NCBI GenBank assembly: GCA_963971405.1
Contig: OZ020486.1
Coordinates: 38,897,419 to 38,961,418, forward strand
Reading direction: 5' to 3'
DNA length: 64,000 bases
Source: Psococerastis gibbosa
Taxonomy: Eukaryota > Arthropoda > Insecta > Psocodea > Psocidae
This document shows, piece after piece, positions 33,021 to 44,125 of the stretch. A model generated the notes under the pieces. That model did not search any database and was not told the DNA's origin. It saw nothing but the letters and a program-made list of their open reading frames with translations. The first letter of the stretch is position 1. Each line of letters begins with the position of its first letter. The position numbers and the translations under genes were made by a program.

Positions 33021-34319
33021 TCAGAAGAAGAGAGACTTAACTTATATAATGGGTAACGTACCTTCACCGGTAGATGCCGGCCATATTGTCGACCAAAACA
33101 GCCCAAAGCAGTGGTCAAGAGTGTGGATCCTCTTTAGTCATCACTAATACTCATTTGGTTTTTCCGTGACGGTTTTCTTTATAATTTATTTATTATTATG
33201 TAATAAAGAAGCCTCTATGGGGTCTACTACAAATTTTTTCACTCAACACTGCCTCTAAGATAAAATCAGTACCAACCAGAGCACCATTTTAGAATCTCCA
33301 CCGCCAAAGTAGAAATTCATGAAGACGCCATGTTTTCCCAAAAAATATTATACAGGCCAGCACGCACTCTTAGAAACAAAATGCGAGATATTATTTCACA
33401 TAGATACAATCCAGGCTCGTAGGTTTCCCAGATAATCCAAAACCCATATACCTCTCCAACCTGAGACAGTTCTGCGGATGGCCAGTGCCTTATGATAATC
33501 ATGGCCACGACATCGTGACGTATTTCCATATTTTTACTGCTTCCGTTGCCTCCACTTTTTCTTTTTGTACTTATAAGAATAGTGGTGTCAGGAGTTGAAA
33601 TATGACTATCATAGCACGAGTTTTATTTTTCATTGCTTCCAAGTTTATTAACTATGCAGTGACATGGGGGCTCCGCGTGTTTTCACCTCATGCCATCATT
33701 TGTTTTATTCACATGATGTTGAGCAATGGGGAGAGGCCACAACCTGCTCTGCACGGACTGGTTTTCATCAAGGCTGACTTCAGAATGAGTCAGTCTGTTG
33801 CTTTGGCGCTTCTGGACGCTTTGATGATCACACATCTTCCAGTGCGTGGTCACACCATCGCTGTCATCGAGGAGAAGCATCCCAGTGCATGTCCGGGGCA
33901 TTGTTCCCTAGATTACCTTTGCTATCGGTATCAGTTCCTTGAGCCGTATAGAAGCTGTGAATTTTATCATTGGTTCATAATGCGCCGCCATCCTTTTTAG
34001 CCTTTTCACCGGCCTTTTTGGCAGTCCCACTGATCGCATAACTTCCATAGTTGCATCACATTATCGATTGGTTTATTGAAAGGCCTCGTAGTCTTAGTGC
34101 CCTAGTTGGACCTAGTGGGTCAAGGACGCTCAAGTCTACCCCACTCCTCTAAACCGGTTGCTGTCCGGTACTGCGCCAGCAAAACGACCACGAAGAAGTC
34201 AAGTCAGCAATGTGACCAACGGGCGTCTGATGGCAGATTCTCCATTTCCCGAGAAAATGGCTCCAAGACTAACCCGAATCCTATGCCACTCCATCCTTTT
34301 TTAAGTTAATGGCATACAA
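33021..34319. other. No gene recognised; one unassigned 132-codon open frame
   Basis: An ATG-initiated frame at 33602-34000 (+) has 132 codons and is one of the longest open frames in the window, but has no domain, signal or repeat I recognise. The minus strand over 33683-33901 is open as well. It could be an exon or chance. Confidence 0.3.
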
Positions 34320-34367
34320 GCAATATGTATCCGATTGACCTCTTCAGCCGTCTCTCTAAGTAGTTTT
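34320..34367 (-). repeat. SINE-like family B, short fragment
   Basis: 'gtatccgattgacctcttca' and 'gccgtctct' match the reverse of the family B 3' half. The rest is missing. Confidence 0.55.
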
Positions 34368-35642
34368 AGTCCTGCAAAATGGTGCATAATTTTTGCAATA
34401 AATACGAAGGCTTAATACAAATGTGCTTAGAATGCTTCAATAAAATACATTGAATTTCATTGCTGATAATTTTGTTCATTTTCAACTCCTGCCCGAACCA
34501 CTTGCAGTTTTTTTCTCTGGGATCCGTTCTTTTCAGTGGTCATAAGATAGACACTGTGCAGTGATTCATTAATGAATGCCAGTGCTCTGAACGAAGCGAT
34601 GCTTGTGTTACAAAAATGAACCACACGGGTCCCTGGGAAACATCACTGGAATACAAAACTTAATCACAAAATGCGTTCCAAAAAGTTTCAAAAAACAGCC
34701 CGGCAGCCAACGTGTTAATAGTTTTCTAGAGTTTTGACACGTCTACGATAACTTTGCCACGAAAGCGGATTGTTCGTAGGAAAATCATTGTCATCAGTAT
34801 ATAACAATTTTCCGTTTAAATACCAGCTCATAGACACTAGCTCTTAGATAATCTCAGTAAAAGCGCATGTGTGAATAAGTATATTTAAAGCTGTCAATTT
34901 CACCTGACTGGAATGTACCCCAACCGGCCGGATACATTCGATAGAAGGGCCGAAGCCTAATTTTAACTTCTCCTATAATTCTGCGGCTTACTATTTCCCG
35001 TATGGCTAACTTATATAGGAACTCCAATCATATAAACATCAACAACCATAACTGCACGTTAATGAATGCAGTATAGAGTTAAAAAGTCGCATATTTCACT
35101 AATCAGACGACATTATTTGCACAAAGGCATTCAAATGAAGTTTAATAAGGCTCGAATACGTGGGGGTTTGCAGACTCGAGCATCGGTCGACCGAAACATT
35201 TTAATTAACTCGTATATACAGTACCTGTATACCTAAGGAATTTATAAACCATATTATTCCGGAAATTATTTCGGATTTATTTTTCCATAAATCATCAGTA
35301 TCATTAGTAAGGACATAGCATCGGTTTTTGCGTCTTTTATAGCTTTGCAATAAATACCTAATGTTGACTCTTATATATTGTATGTTATGCCTCACTTATA
35401 TAGAGAAAACATCACGGCACGACTACCCAATGAGGATCTAGGCCTCAGGACTCCTAGAGTATCCTCGCTCCTGACCACTGCTCTATTTGTGATGTACTTC
35501 AGGTGCATAAATGCTCTTAACCCCTATTAGGAATTCTGACCATGAGGTAAGGTAACCTCATTATACATAAAACTCCATTCTATCTAGTGTGCAAATATTC
35601 CGCGAGGGGTTCGGACCCCCTGAACCCCCCTCTGGCTACGGC
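34368..35642. other. No gene recognised
   Basis: AT-rich. An isolated end 'cctctggctacggctttgcg' near 35629-35648 is hAT-MITE debris. No other structure seen. Confidence 0.4.
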
Positions 35643-35644
35643 TT

Positions 35645-35870
35645 TGCGTACTTAGTTAAGTCATGCTTTCGCATGTTTCATTACGTCAATGGTAAACTTG
35701 TCTCAGCTTGTTCATTATCGCTTGTAGCCGGTGTAGGTTGACATCGGGAACGTATACTATTAAGGCAATGGTCAAAAATTCATTTGGAAACAATACAAAT
35801 AATGTCCAAAATCCATGGGGTCGTTGGCCTGAGTCCATAAAAGTCTTCAAACAAAACCAAAAAAATACTG
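35645..35870 (+). repeat. Dispersed repeat F, copy 1
   Basis: 'gttaagtcatgctttcgcat' then 'cattatcgcttgtagccggt' and 'gtaggttgacatcgggaac', followed by 'catggggtcgttggc' and 'gagtccataaaagtctt', ending in A-rich sequence. The copy at 40108-40335 is collinear. SINE-like organisation with an A-rich end; class unproven. Confidence 0.65.
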
Positions 35871-36790
35871 AGCAATGGTTGCAACGGTTGCTGTTACTGC
35901 TGAGCCTCCGAGATACAATATTAGAAGCCTAGATGCAGTTCCACTGAAGATGTCGACCGCAGATGTTGACAAAACGTTTGGAAGTTCGCTTTCAGAACGA
36001 CCACAGCCTTTCCTCCCGGTTTCTACTTCCACGTCAAATAGGCTATTATAATTAAAAGGCGATATTAATATAGCCTTTTTCAAAATGAGCTTTCTATTAC
36101 TTTTGACCATTTTTTTCAATATTTCGTCGCTAGTGCCAGTAATAGGGCTCTAATGAGCAGACAGTAGAGCAAAACCAGCCACTCATTTTCCATTAAGTTG
36201 CTGAAATTTGACTCAATCCGTTTCAACGATGGAATTATTCTGAAAAATTTGCCAATGGACCCTCCCCCCTCCTCCTTTGGCTACGCCTCTGATTACCGTC
36301 CGGCAACATACATAGGTACTAATTTCATTTTTGAATGCAATAGAATCATTCTTGCACTCAATGAGCAGACAACTCCAGGTGGATATACTTTAATACTAGA
36401 CTACCTATTTAAGAAAGCATACTATTTTACACAACAGAAGGTGTTAAAAACAACACCGTTTCATATCGAGGGACGGGCAGCACGTTATATTAAATCGAAA
36501 TTTAATTAAAGGGTTGTAAAAGGAGTTCCGCAAAGCTGTGGAACAGGGTTAATGATGATAGAAGTTATTAATTGATGACTGGGCCCCAAAGGGTACCCCC
36601 TCGGATAGCCAGGGGGTAGACCAGTGTTCCGTTAGAAGGGGGTGGTATTCTGGACCCCACATTGTCTTACACACCTGCCCCCGGAGTGAGAGAGTGCATC
36701 TGGTACCAAAAAGCCGTAGAACTATCGTCAGGAATTATTGGTCATCCATGGCTTGTGGAAACACAATGATTATAATATATATATATACGT
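35871..36790. other. No gene recognised
   Basis: The open frame 36198-36509 (103 codons) begins before an isolated hAT-like end ('tttggctacgcctctga') and has no recognised domain. 35965-36000 shares a segment with 21110-21145. GC-rich 36570-36720 has no paired termini. Confidence 0.35.
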
Positions 36791-36794
36791 ATAT

Positions 36795-36950
36795 CGTATA
36801 TAATGATTGCACTTGTGCGAGTCTTTTACAGACCATGCAATCGGAGACGTGTCGTACTCATCACTCACCTACAGAGGCGACTGAAAAGGTCAATCGGATA
36901 CATTCATTACATTGTTTGTATGCGATTAATCTTTTTATATAAAAAAAAGA
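36795..36950 (+). mobile_element. SINE-like family B
   Basis: 'gattgcacttgtgcgagtct' then 'caatcggagacgtgtcgtac', 'cagaggcgactgaaaaggtc' and 'tttgtatgcgattaat', ending in an A run near 36943. Confidence 0.75.
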
Positions 36951-37191
36951 CTTACATTGCTAGGCAAAAGCGTATATCAAGTGAATTTAAGAAGTGTAAA
37001 ATTAATCTACCAATGCATTAAAATAGGTTTTCAAAAGATGTCAAGTAGCCTATGTCAACCTCTCCCCCTCCCTTTCATAAGATTAATTAATTAATTTTCA
37101 AAATTAATTACAGGAAAATTAGGGACTACAAGTCAATATTTATTTATACTGTAGTTTAGGCAGTAGACAGAGAACCATGTGGGTTGTAAGT

Positions 37192-37370
37192 ATCCGTACC
37201 CAAGGGGGGGGGGGAGGTAAGGGGGCCTTACACCCCCCATCCCAAACAAAACTGGTTTAAAAAAATAATAAATAATTTAAGAGTTTTAGCTAATGCTACT
37301 ACAATTACTGCGGATGTATCATTTTTGTTCTCCCCCCCTCCCAAATAAAATCCTGGGTACGGGCCTGTAT
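37192..37370. mobile_element. MITE-like element with G/C runs
   Basis: The left end 'tccgtacccaagg' with a G run faces the right end 'atcctgggtacggg' with C runs. The body is short and AT-rich. Ends resemble the 'ggccgtagcca' class with substitutions. No target duplication assigned. Confidence 0.55.
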
Positions 37371-37380
37371 CTAGGCACTA

Positions 37381-37625
37381 GCGTAGTGCAGTGGCGGACT
37401 AGGACTGTTGGAAATCGGCCCAGGCATTTTCGGATACCGCGGCCTCTTCCTCAGGTCAAAATGCTGTCGCAATGCATATTTTAACACAAATTGTATTTTA
37501 TTGTATTTTGAAATATGTTACAATTTTTTTTCCTTTGGACGTCTGGCCCCAAACAATTATTTTTGGTCTGGCCCACCGGGCAAATGACCGTCTACCCGCT
37601 GGCCCAGTCCGCCACTGGTGTAGTG
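37381..37625. mobile_element. hAT-type MITE, 8-bp duplication (one mismatch)
   Basis: The element 37389-37617 has ends 'CAGTGGCGGACTAGGACTG' and 'CTGGCCCAGTCCGCCACTG'. Flanks are GCGTAGTG (37381-37388) and GTGTAGTG (37618-37625). Interior inverted pairs 'cggcccag' / 'ctggccc' also occur. Non-coding. Confidence 0.88.
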
Positions 37626-38055
37626 TACCTACGGATTCTCAGATAAGCGTTCAAATTGCATCCATTAGCACCGCAGATCAGATCCATTAATGATTAATCG
37701 ATTATATTAAATTTATATTGCAAATCGATATTTCCGTCACGGAATCAGTGAGATAGTGTACTGTATCTCACGGAATTAGGGTACACTCGTTGCGGCTTTG
37801 TCTTATGAAAGGCAACATTGTTGGTAGACCACCCTGTCATAGATTGCCTAAACGGATAGACCAATTACTTATCCATCGCATAATCATCGTGAGAACTTTT
37901 CTTGTTGATACATTTCTGTGAATTATCATGGGTGGGCTGTTGTCCGTCGAAGGCTCTTTTTAATATTAATACCTCAGACCATCATTTGGCTGCTGAAGTC
38001 AAGGTTCTATTGTGATTTGTTTGAAGCTTTTGAAGAACAGGTGTAATAAATGAAT
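37626..38055. other. No gene recognised
   Basis: AT-rich sequence leading into the LINE fragment. An imperfect duplication 'gagatagtgtactgtatctc' hairpin lies near 37750. Confidence 0.4.
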
Positions 38056-38059
38056 GAAT

Positions 38060-38350
38060 ACTAAATAGTCGCGTAACTGAGAAAGTCCTGATTGTGAGAA
38101 TGAATAACCCTACTGACAAAATAAGAGCTGAAATGAAGACAGCTAGCATAGTCGATAAAACCCGTGAACGACGACTATCTTGGTGGGGCCACGTCGAAAG
38201 AAGCCAGCCAAATGACCTGATAAAGTGGGCAAAACATATCGAAGTTGAGGGAAAAAGAAGACGAGGATGGCCCAGGCTAGCGGTAGAAGCAAAAGTCCGA
38301 CAAAACCTCAGGATTGTAGGAGCATCTGCAGCCAAAGCACAGAATTGCTC
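38060..38350 (+). pseudogene. LINE RT C-terminal region fragment
   Basis: The plus-strand frame contains 'TRERRLSWWGHVERSQPNDL' followed by 'GKRRRGWPR'. This is the 'R.L.W.GHV.R' plus 'G.RRRGRPR' arrangement of the C-terminal domain of arthropod endonuclease-reverse transcriptases. Stops and drift follow. The palm and endonuclease are absent. Confidence 0.8.
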
Positions 38351-38639
38351 CCATCTAGAGGTAAATGTGAGGGAAAAAAAACCGGTTGCGCCCCTGCTAT
38401 TTGGAATCCGGGATCCGCCCCTGAAAGCAGTGCATTGCTGCTACATTAGCCTGTATAAAATATATTATCATGGATACATTGCTATGGGAAATCACTGGGT
38501 TCTGGGCTCGTAATGGATGCCAACGCCTCAGGATTTTATTGTAAATATTAATGCAGTTTTAGAACTTGTTCAGCATTAAGAATAGAGAAAAGCTACAGGT
38601 TAGAAAGTTAATTGTGAGGTACAATTTAATCCCGTAGGT

Positions 38640-38765
38640 CTTCTTCTTCTTCTTCTTCTCCTTCTTCTTCTTCTTCTTCTTCTCCTTCTTCTTCTTCTTC
38701 TCCTTCTTCTTCTGCTTCTTCTTCTTCTTCTCCTTCTTCTCCTTCTTCTTCTTCTTCTTCTTCTG
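38640..38765 (+). repeat. (TTC)n microsatellite
   Basis: About 125 bp of CTT/TTC with scattered interruptions. The poly-Lys and poly-Arg frames on the minus strand are artefacts of this tract. Confidence 0.95.
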
Positions 38766-39070
38766 CTGCACCTTCCACGGACTCCCAACTAGCGAATGCC
38801 AGTTTTCAACTCATCCTTCCAACGTTTTCGAGGACGTCTGGCCAGTCGTCTTCCTGTCATGCTTGCTTTGTACATCTTTTACAGCATTCGGTCGTCTGAC
38901 ATTTTAACGACGTGCCTCATCTTATGCGTTGCGCTTTTATCTCCGTTGAGTATTGCGTCTATTTCGGCGTTGCTTCTTATACGCCACTCTCCGTCTTCGT
39001 TTAGGGGTCCATAGATCCTCCTCAACTTTCCTTCCAATACTAGCAGCTTGTTTGCGTCAGCACTGCTTGT
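38766..39070 (-). pseudogene. LINE RT C-terminal region fragment
   Basis: Read on the minus strand: '..LRRIYGPLNEDGEWRIRSN', 'AEIDAILNGDK', 'KMYKASMTGRRLARRPRKRW', 'KDELKTG'. The order RRIYGP...GEWR.R.N.E followed by GR..RPRKRWKDE is typical of RTE-like LINE tails. It ends at the (TTC)n tract. Related to the plus-strand fragment at 4940-5170. One stop interrupts it. Confidence 0.8.
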
Positions 39071-39446
39071 TCGGGGACTGCTTATTCATTATATTCGCTG
39101 CTAATCACCATATCTAGTGGCCGTTTCGCTATCCGCCACCTGTGACCCGGCTAGTAGCCTGCAGCATAGCCCTAGCATTCCGTAGATATAGTAATGTATT
39201 TTATTGTGTAAAAAGATCAATATTTTTTGCATAAGTTGCAATAAATTCCAGCTCCGTTTTAAATATGCATCACTTGTTGCATCAGAGTGAAGGGATTTCT
39301 GATTACCGATCGCGATCGGGCAGATCAAACAAAGCTGCAATCAATAGCGTTGCACTTGACGTAGCCGCTGCATTGCGAACTGCGATACTTCATAATCCAC
39401 ATAAATATACAAATCAAAGCCTTCTCGTGCGCCCGCCATGAGCAGA

Positions 39447-39575
39447 ATCGAGGCAAATGAAGACGTAGACCGATACAATTACTTTGAGAAACAGCAGAAA
39501 TGACTCAAACCCGTTCACGACTTCTTTAATACTTAGCAAGTATAATTTTTTTGTTACAGATGCGCAGAGGCCGAT
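39447..39575 (+). repeat. Direct repeat pair, copy 1 (partner 40363-40495)
   Basis: 'caaacccgttcacgacttct' followed by 'ttagcaagtataattttttt' and 'gttacag' is shared with 40363-40495. The copies are about 915 bp apart and differ by several substitutions and small indels. Non-coding. Confidence 0.75.
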
Positions 39576-39576
39576 C

Positions 39577-39895
39577 CCTGCGGTCAATGGTGGGCACAGA
39601 GGGGAGGAGGGGGGGGTCATGACCCGCCCCTCCCAATTTTTTTTTTAAAAAAGGTGGCAAAATGACAACTTAATTTGTAGAAAAACATGAAATATGTGTT
39701 ATTGTAATACTTCTTTAAATTAATGACATCGTATGTTAATATGTACCTAACAGAATTGTTCAGAAAATTTTAATCAGTCGCCAAAATCTAATACTGTATT
39801 GTTTTTATTCTCAGTTTTTACCTGAGGCGCCATTTTGAGGGATGCCTCCCCCCCCCCCTCAAAAAAGATTAAGAGCTGTGTCCACCGCTGCTTTT
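39577..39895. mobile_element. Diverged hAT-like MITE with G/C runs
   Basis: The left 'caatggtgggcacagag' and right 'gctgtgtccaccgctg' are imperfect inverted ends. A G run follows the left end and C runs precede the right end, as in the 4.2-kb element. The target duplication is unclear. Confidence 0.5.
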
Positions 39896-40107
39896 AATAT
39901 TTCATGGCAAAAGCCAGAATTATAGTGATTCGCGCCAGACAGGGTAAGAAATAATAGCTTCTAGGCTATGTAACCTTCTTGCGAAAAAGGTCCAACCACT
40001 TCCTATAGTAGTCTTTGGAATTCATTCCCAGAAGAAACGAGGACATAGAATAATTGGGGGATATTTAGGACAGCCTGTCATCAGTTTCTTGGGTGTGAAC
40101 CCTTGTT

Positions 40108-40335
40108 ACTTGGTTAAGTCATGCTTTCGCCTGTTTCATTGCGTCAATGGTAAGCTAGTCTCAGTTTGCCCATTATCGCTTGTGGCCGGTGTAGGTTGAC
40201 ATCGAGAACATATACCTTCATACGGAAGCAATATAAGAAATTACCCAAATTCATGGGGTCTTCGGCAATGAACAAGGGACCTATAGGCCACAATAAGTAG
40301 GCCTGGGTCCATAAAATGTCCTTAAAAAAAAATAA
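40108..40335 (+). repeat. Dispersed repeat F, copy 2
   Basis: Collinear with 35645-35870 ('ggttaagtcatgctttcgcc', 'tgtaggttgacatcgagaac', 'gggtccataaaatgtcctt') and ends in an A run at about 40324. It carries a small extra segment 'caagggacctataggccaca'. Confidence 0.65.
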
Positions 40336-40362
40336 CTCTACCTACCAACAAGTTACTGGATC

Positions 40363-40495
40363 ATCAAATGAAGACATGGACTGATACAATTACATACGAT
40401 GAGAAACACAGCAGAAATACTCAAACCCGTTCACGACTTCTTTAATAATTAGCAAGTATAATTTTTTTGTTACAGAAGTGCAGATGCTGATCCAT
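40363..40495 (+). repeat. Direct repeat pair, copy 2
   Basis: Partner of 39447-39575. Between the pair lie a hAT-like MITE and repeat F. Confidence 0.75.
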
Positions 40496-40654
40496 ATGGT
40501 ACACTGTACAGTATTTTATAGTGGAGTGAATAGACCTACCGTGATGTGGGGTGACCTGGGTTTGTCTTCAATTTACGGTAAAATTTCCATTCATAATAAT
40601 AATGAGTCACCTCCTTAAGTATTTGCAGTGTATTTGTATTATTTTCAAAAGGTT

Positions 40655-40820
40655 AATCGCGTACAAACGATTTAATAAAATAATGTAGCCGATTAACCTA
40701 TTCAATCGCCTCACTAAGTAATCTTATAAGTACTTGTGTCGAGTTACGACACGACTCCGACCGCAAGGTGTGAAGAGACTCGCACAAATACAAGCACGCT
40801 ACCACCTTGCCACCGAATCC
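40655..40820 (-). mobile_element. SINE-like family B, minus strand
   Basis: Complement of the family: 'gattaacctattcaatcgcc', 'gtgtcgagttacgacacgac', 'cgcacaaatacaagcacgct'. The A-rich end is weak. Confidence 0.8.
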
Positions 40821-41814
40821 GCTCTATTGACGTTACGCAACTGCATGCAACCTAGCGCCTCACCAATCTCTCAGCCATCAGACGCTTACTCCTAGTTCAC
40901 TGAGGTGTTCTAACAAGTCGTTCGGCCGTCGTTTTCTCGGTCTACCCGGTTCAGTTCTTCCTCTCAGTCAAGGCCTTTGCCAGAATTTTTTTCTGTAGGG
41001 GTCCATCTGACGTCACAGGAGGTGCTGAGGTAACCTCAATATATTTAAAACTCCATTGTATCTAGTGCCCACTGCAAATATTTCGGGAGTGGTCCGGATC
41101 CCCTCGACCCCCCCCCCCTCTGGCAACAGCCTTGCTCTCTGTTGCTGTTGAAAGGCTTCGTCACGTAACTCCGGCCTCAAAAGTCCGTGTAATTAAAAAA
41201 ATCTAGGTATAGATATCATAGGTACTAGATTCTAGATACTCCTGAAGAATTCCTGCGTTTGTCCTGTTCCAATTCACCCCATCCCACGGTGCCTATGTAT
41301 TTTGCAATAAAATGTGCATTATTCTACATACTCATTCTGCATAGTAACATGGCCATAAACATCGTTTCAGTTTTACTACCTCACGAAACTCAAGAGTAGG
41401 CTACGATGTTGCAAATGCAGTAATTATTTATCTTTTATTAATATCAGCTTCATTTGGTTTATTGTGGTACTAAATTATTTATCTTAATCACGTATGCATG
41501 CTTCTTAACATGATAACTCCATTGGTAGTTAATCGCCGATATAGTAATCTGAAAAACGTGTTACAAAATAAATCTTACTAACAATAAAATTCTAGCATAT
41601 TTTGCCATAAAAATTAATGCAAGTCCACAACTTCTGTATTGAATATTTAACCCCGAAACTAATTCAGATTCACCTTCCACTATGCAGTTTAACATTAACT
41701 TATTCTTGGGGTTAAAAATGTAAAAAAATCAATTTTGAACAGCACTTTCCATTATACAGTAGAATTGTCTTGTTTGCATGAGTAGCCTGGTATTTTATAA
41801 AATGAAAAACTATT
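40821..41814. other. No gene recognised
   Basis: A decayed MITE-like patch at 40985-41140 has 'gtaggggtccat' and a C run near 41108-41117. Otherwise AT-rich and non-coding. Confidence 0.4.
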
Positions 41815-42320
41815 TTTTTATTTCAAATTTGATTTTGTCATTGACGTTTGTCTATTTTAAGGAGACTATTATGTAGATACTTAACTTATATATTATAGTT
41901 TAGTGTATAAGAAGTCCTGCACTTCCTACATTTTCTGGCCATGCTTCGGAGGGCATGTAAAGCAGGCGGTCCCGGGCTTTCCTAGTTGAGTGTAAGAGAG
42001 GTCTTTATAGCCCTAACTCCGCTAGGTTGGCTTAGTAATAGAACAAAAAAGTCCTTATTTATTTATTTATTTATTTTATTTAAGAAAGTGCCATTGGCCC
42101 TAACTACGCTGTTCAATAAAGACGATTTATTATTATTATTATGATTATTATTATTATTATAATAAATTAAGTTATGATATGGTAGAGGCTTATTAATGAT
42201 GTCTGCTACCATATTATAACTTAATTAATTATAATAGATAAGTCATGTATCTACATAATAGTCTCCTTAAAATAAAACAAACGTCAATGACAAAATCAAA
42301 TTTGAAGTAAACTTGCCCAG
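41815..42320. mobile_element. Palindromic MITE split by SINE A and a microsatellite
   Basis: The left arm 'gattttgtcattgacgtttg' plus 'taaggagactattatgtaga' and the right arm, its complement, flank a centre 'atgtctgctacc' (42199-42210). Arms and centre match the 9794-10045 element. The left half is interrupted at about 41907-42160 by a 5'-truncated SINE A and an (ATT)n tract. Confidence 0.8.
41907..42160 (+). mobile_element. SINE A, 5'-truncated, inserted into the MITE
   Basis: 'cattttctggccatgcttcg', 'gagggcatgtaaagcaggcg' and 'cgctaggttggcttagtaat' match the SINE A body. The tRNA-like head is lost except for 'gtcctgcac'. (TTTA)n and (ATT)n simple repeats follow. Confidence 0.8.
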
Positions 42321-43370
42321 TGGAATTTAAAGAGAAAATTAAATTACCTTGGGGATAACAGTGACGGACATCTATCCCATTTTACGATTTTGATTTTTTG
42401 TCGGATTTTAATATCCCACAGGTTGCTACATCAGATAAAAATAATTTTAGCCATCAAACGTGGACGTTTCCCGGAGATTTAGTGAGTGAAAAAGAGAATT
42501 TGGGTCAAACTTTAGCTTATTTTTATTACCATTAGTATAACCTTGGTAATACTTTTGTTATACTAATAATAATAATAATCCGTACCGGTAGTGCAAATTG
42601 GGTAATAATTAACCTGGCATTTTCAATCTCCTATAACAGGGAGTAGGTAAACTTATTATTAGTAGGTACTAAATTCCTGAAGTACTGTTAAATAGGCTAA
42701 ACTAAAAAAGCCTAAAATAAATTTTCCGCTCTCAAATTTCAAACAATTTAGATATCCCTTGGATTAAGTCTCTATCACAAGGCCAAACAAACACTAAGCA
42801 AGCCAAACGGCTAATCTGATCTTTAACTAATTAGAAAAGCCATTAAACGCCAAAATGTTTAGACCCGATAAACATCAACTAACGTAACTATATACAAGGC
42901 CGAGGCTACTACAGGTACAATGCACATTTTTAAATAACGGGCCGCCATGGAAACCAATTATATCAACAAATGGGGACATTAAAAGCAATGGTTGCATTGA
43001 GAAATAGTAGTTCGTGATATCCTTTTCATCGGTGGAATACTGTTGTTGGGCATTGCTAATGTATACAGTTGGGGCTCAGTAGGCGATTTAGTAAAGGTTG
43101 CTCCGGTACCGTATACTATGTATTCTGTATTGAACGGTATTTTTAAGGCGTGGTGTTATAAATTTACTGAGTCGTATAGGCCTAAATCATTATTGCAGTC
43201 GCACTTACAACTAGAGTAGGCCATGTTAGCTGTAGTGTTGTTTTCTCGTTTTAATTGAGAAAATATATACTTTTGCCTTCCTCATTGGAACCTGGTTGTA
43301 CAAGACCGGGATTCGGAATTTATTTTAACGTTTAACTTAAATTGACAATCTGCCTCTGTCCTGTTGCTGT
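42321..43370. other. No gene recognised
   Basis: AT-rich, unique-looking sequence. No paired termini or open frame of interest. Confidence 0.4.
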
Positions 43371-43617
43371 TGTTGTTTTTGTTGTTGTTCCTAACGCCTG
43401 CTTTCAGCATTTTTTGCTTTAAGCAACCCTGGCAGCCTGGTGGGAGGAGTGAGTCTGTTTGTTGCCTTGAGGCACCCTAAGGGCAAACTCCTTCACCTCT
43501 GGGAAAGGGGAGATGACTGACACGATGGAACTCCTGATTATAGTGGATGCCGAACCACTTAGGGAACATAGTAAAGTCACACGTTTAAATCGAAGACGAC
43601 CAGGACTCGACACGTAC

Positions 43618-44007
43618 TTAGGTGCCCATTCCATCGACCGGCTAGGGCTATTTACAAAAACGGTGACGTGGTAGCAGACATTCAAGACTTATGCGGGGTT
43701 TCCACCGACCTCGCATTGCAGAATGCAAATGACATTGACCGAAATTAGAATTTTTCTTTTTATAGAAATCTATTAAAATGTTTGTACTTAACATATCCCA
43801 TGACGCCATTTTTTAATATTAGTTTGTTTGTTTGTGATTTTACTGTATGATCATTGATCAATTTTAACTATGGCATAGAGGAAAATAAACATTTCCGTCA
43901 ATTCTGCAATGCGAGGTCGGTGGAAACCCCGCCTAAGTCTTGAATGTCTGCTACCGCGTCACTGTTTTTGTAAATAGCCCTAGCCGGTCAATGGAATGGG
44001 CGCCTTA
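43618..44007. mobile_element. Outer palindromic Harbinger-like MITE, TTA duplication
   Basis: The element is 43621-44004 flanked by TTA at 43618-43620 and 44005-44007. Ends 'GGTGCCCATTCCATCGACCG' and the inverse ending 'GGAATGGGCGCC'. The inner part of each arm is 'gtagcagacattcaagact' / 'agtcttgaatgtctgctac'. Its centre is split by a second MITE. Confidence 0.88.
43690..43936. mobile_element. Inner palindromic Harbinger-like MITE
   Basis: The element is about 43693-43933. Ends 'GCGGGGTTTCCACCGACC' and the inverse ending 'GGTGGAAACCCCGCC' belong to the same end class as 20485-20626. It inserted into the TAA at the centre of the outer palindrome. The right TAA (43934-43936) is intact and the left reads TAT. 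Confidence 0.85.
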
Positions 44008-44125
44008 TACTTATAAGCGCATTATCATGTCCCACCATGTTCCCCTGCCTACGCTGTGCACAATACCAAGTTTGCAGCAGTTTGAAAATGCTCTGCTCTG
44101 GACTCAACATGGTAAAGCCGTTGGC

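Larger units (their letters stand above)
43375..44125 (-). mobile_element. SINE-like family D, split by two nested MITEs
   Basis: Minus-strand copy of the family at 44975-45345 and 62525-62875. It starts with the complement of the (AAC)n tail ('gttgttgtttttgttgttgt'), runs to 43620, is broken by the MITE 43621-44004, and resumes at about 44008 with 'cattatcatgtcccaccatg' to 'caacatggtaaagccgttgg'. The two halves join in the order of the intact copies. Confidence 0.8.

Noticed and set aside
33602-34000. 132-codon open frame as a gene
   Set aside because: No domain, repeat or splice evidence; the opposite strand is partly open too. Kept only as an unassigned frame.
36198-36509. 103-codon open frame as a gene
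   Set aside because: It crosses a hAT-MITE end and has no recognised domain.
38559-38788. Lys-rich and Arg-rich open frames
   Set aside because: They are translations of the (TTC)n microsatellite in two phases.
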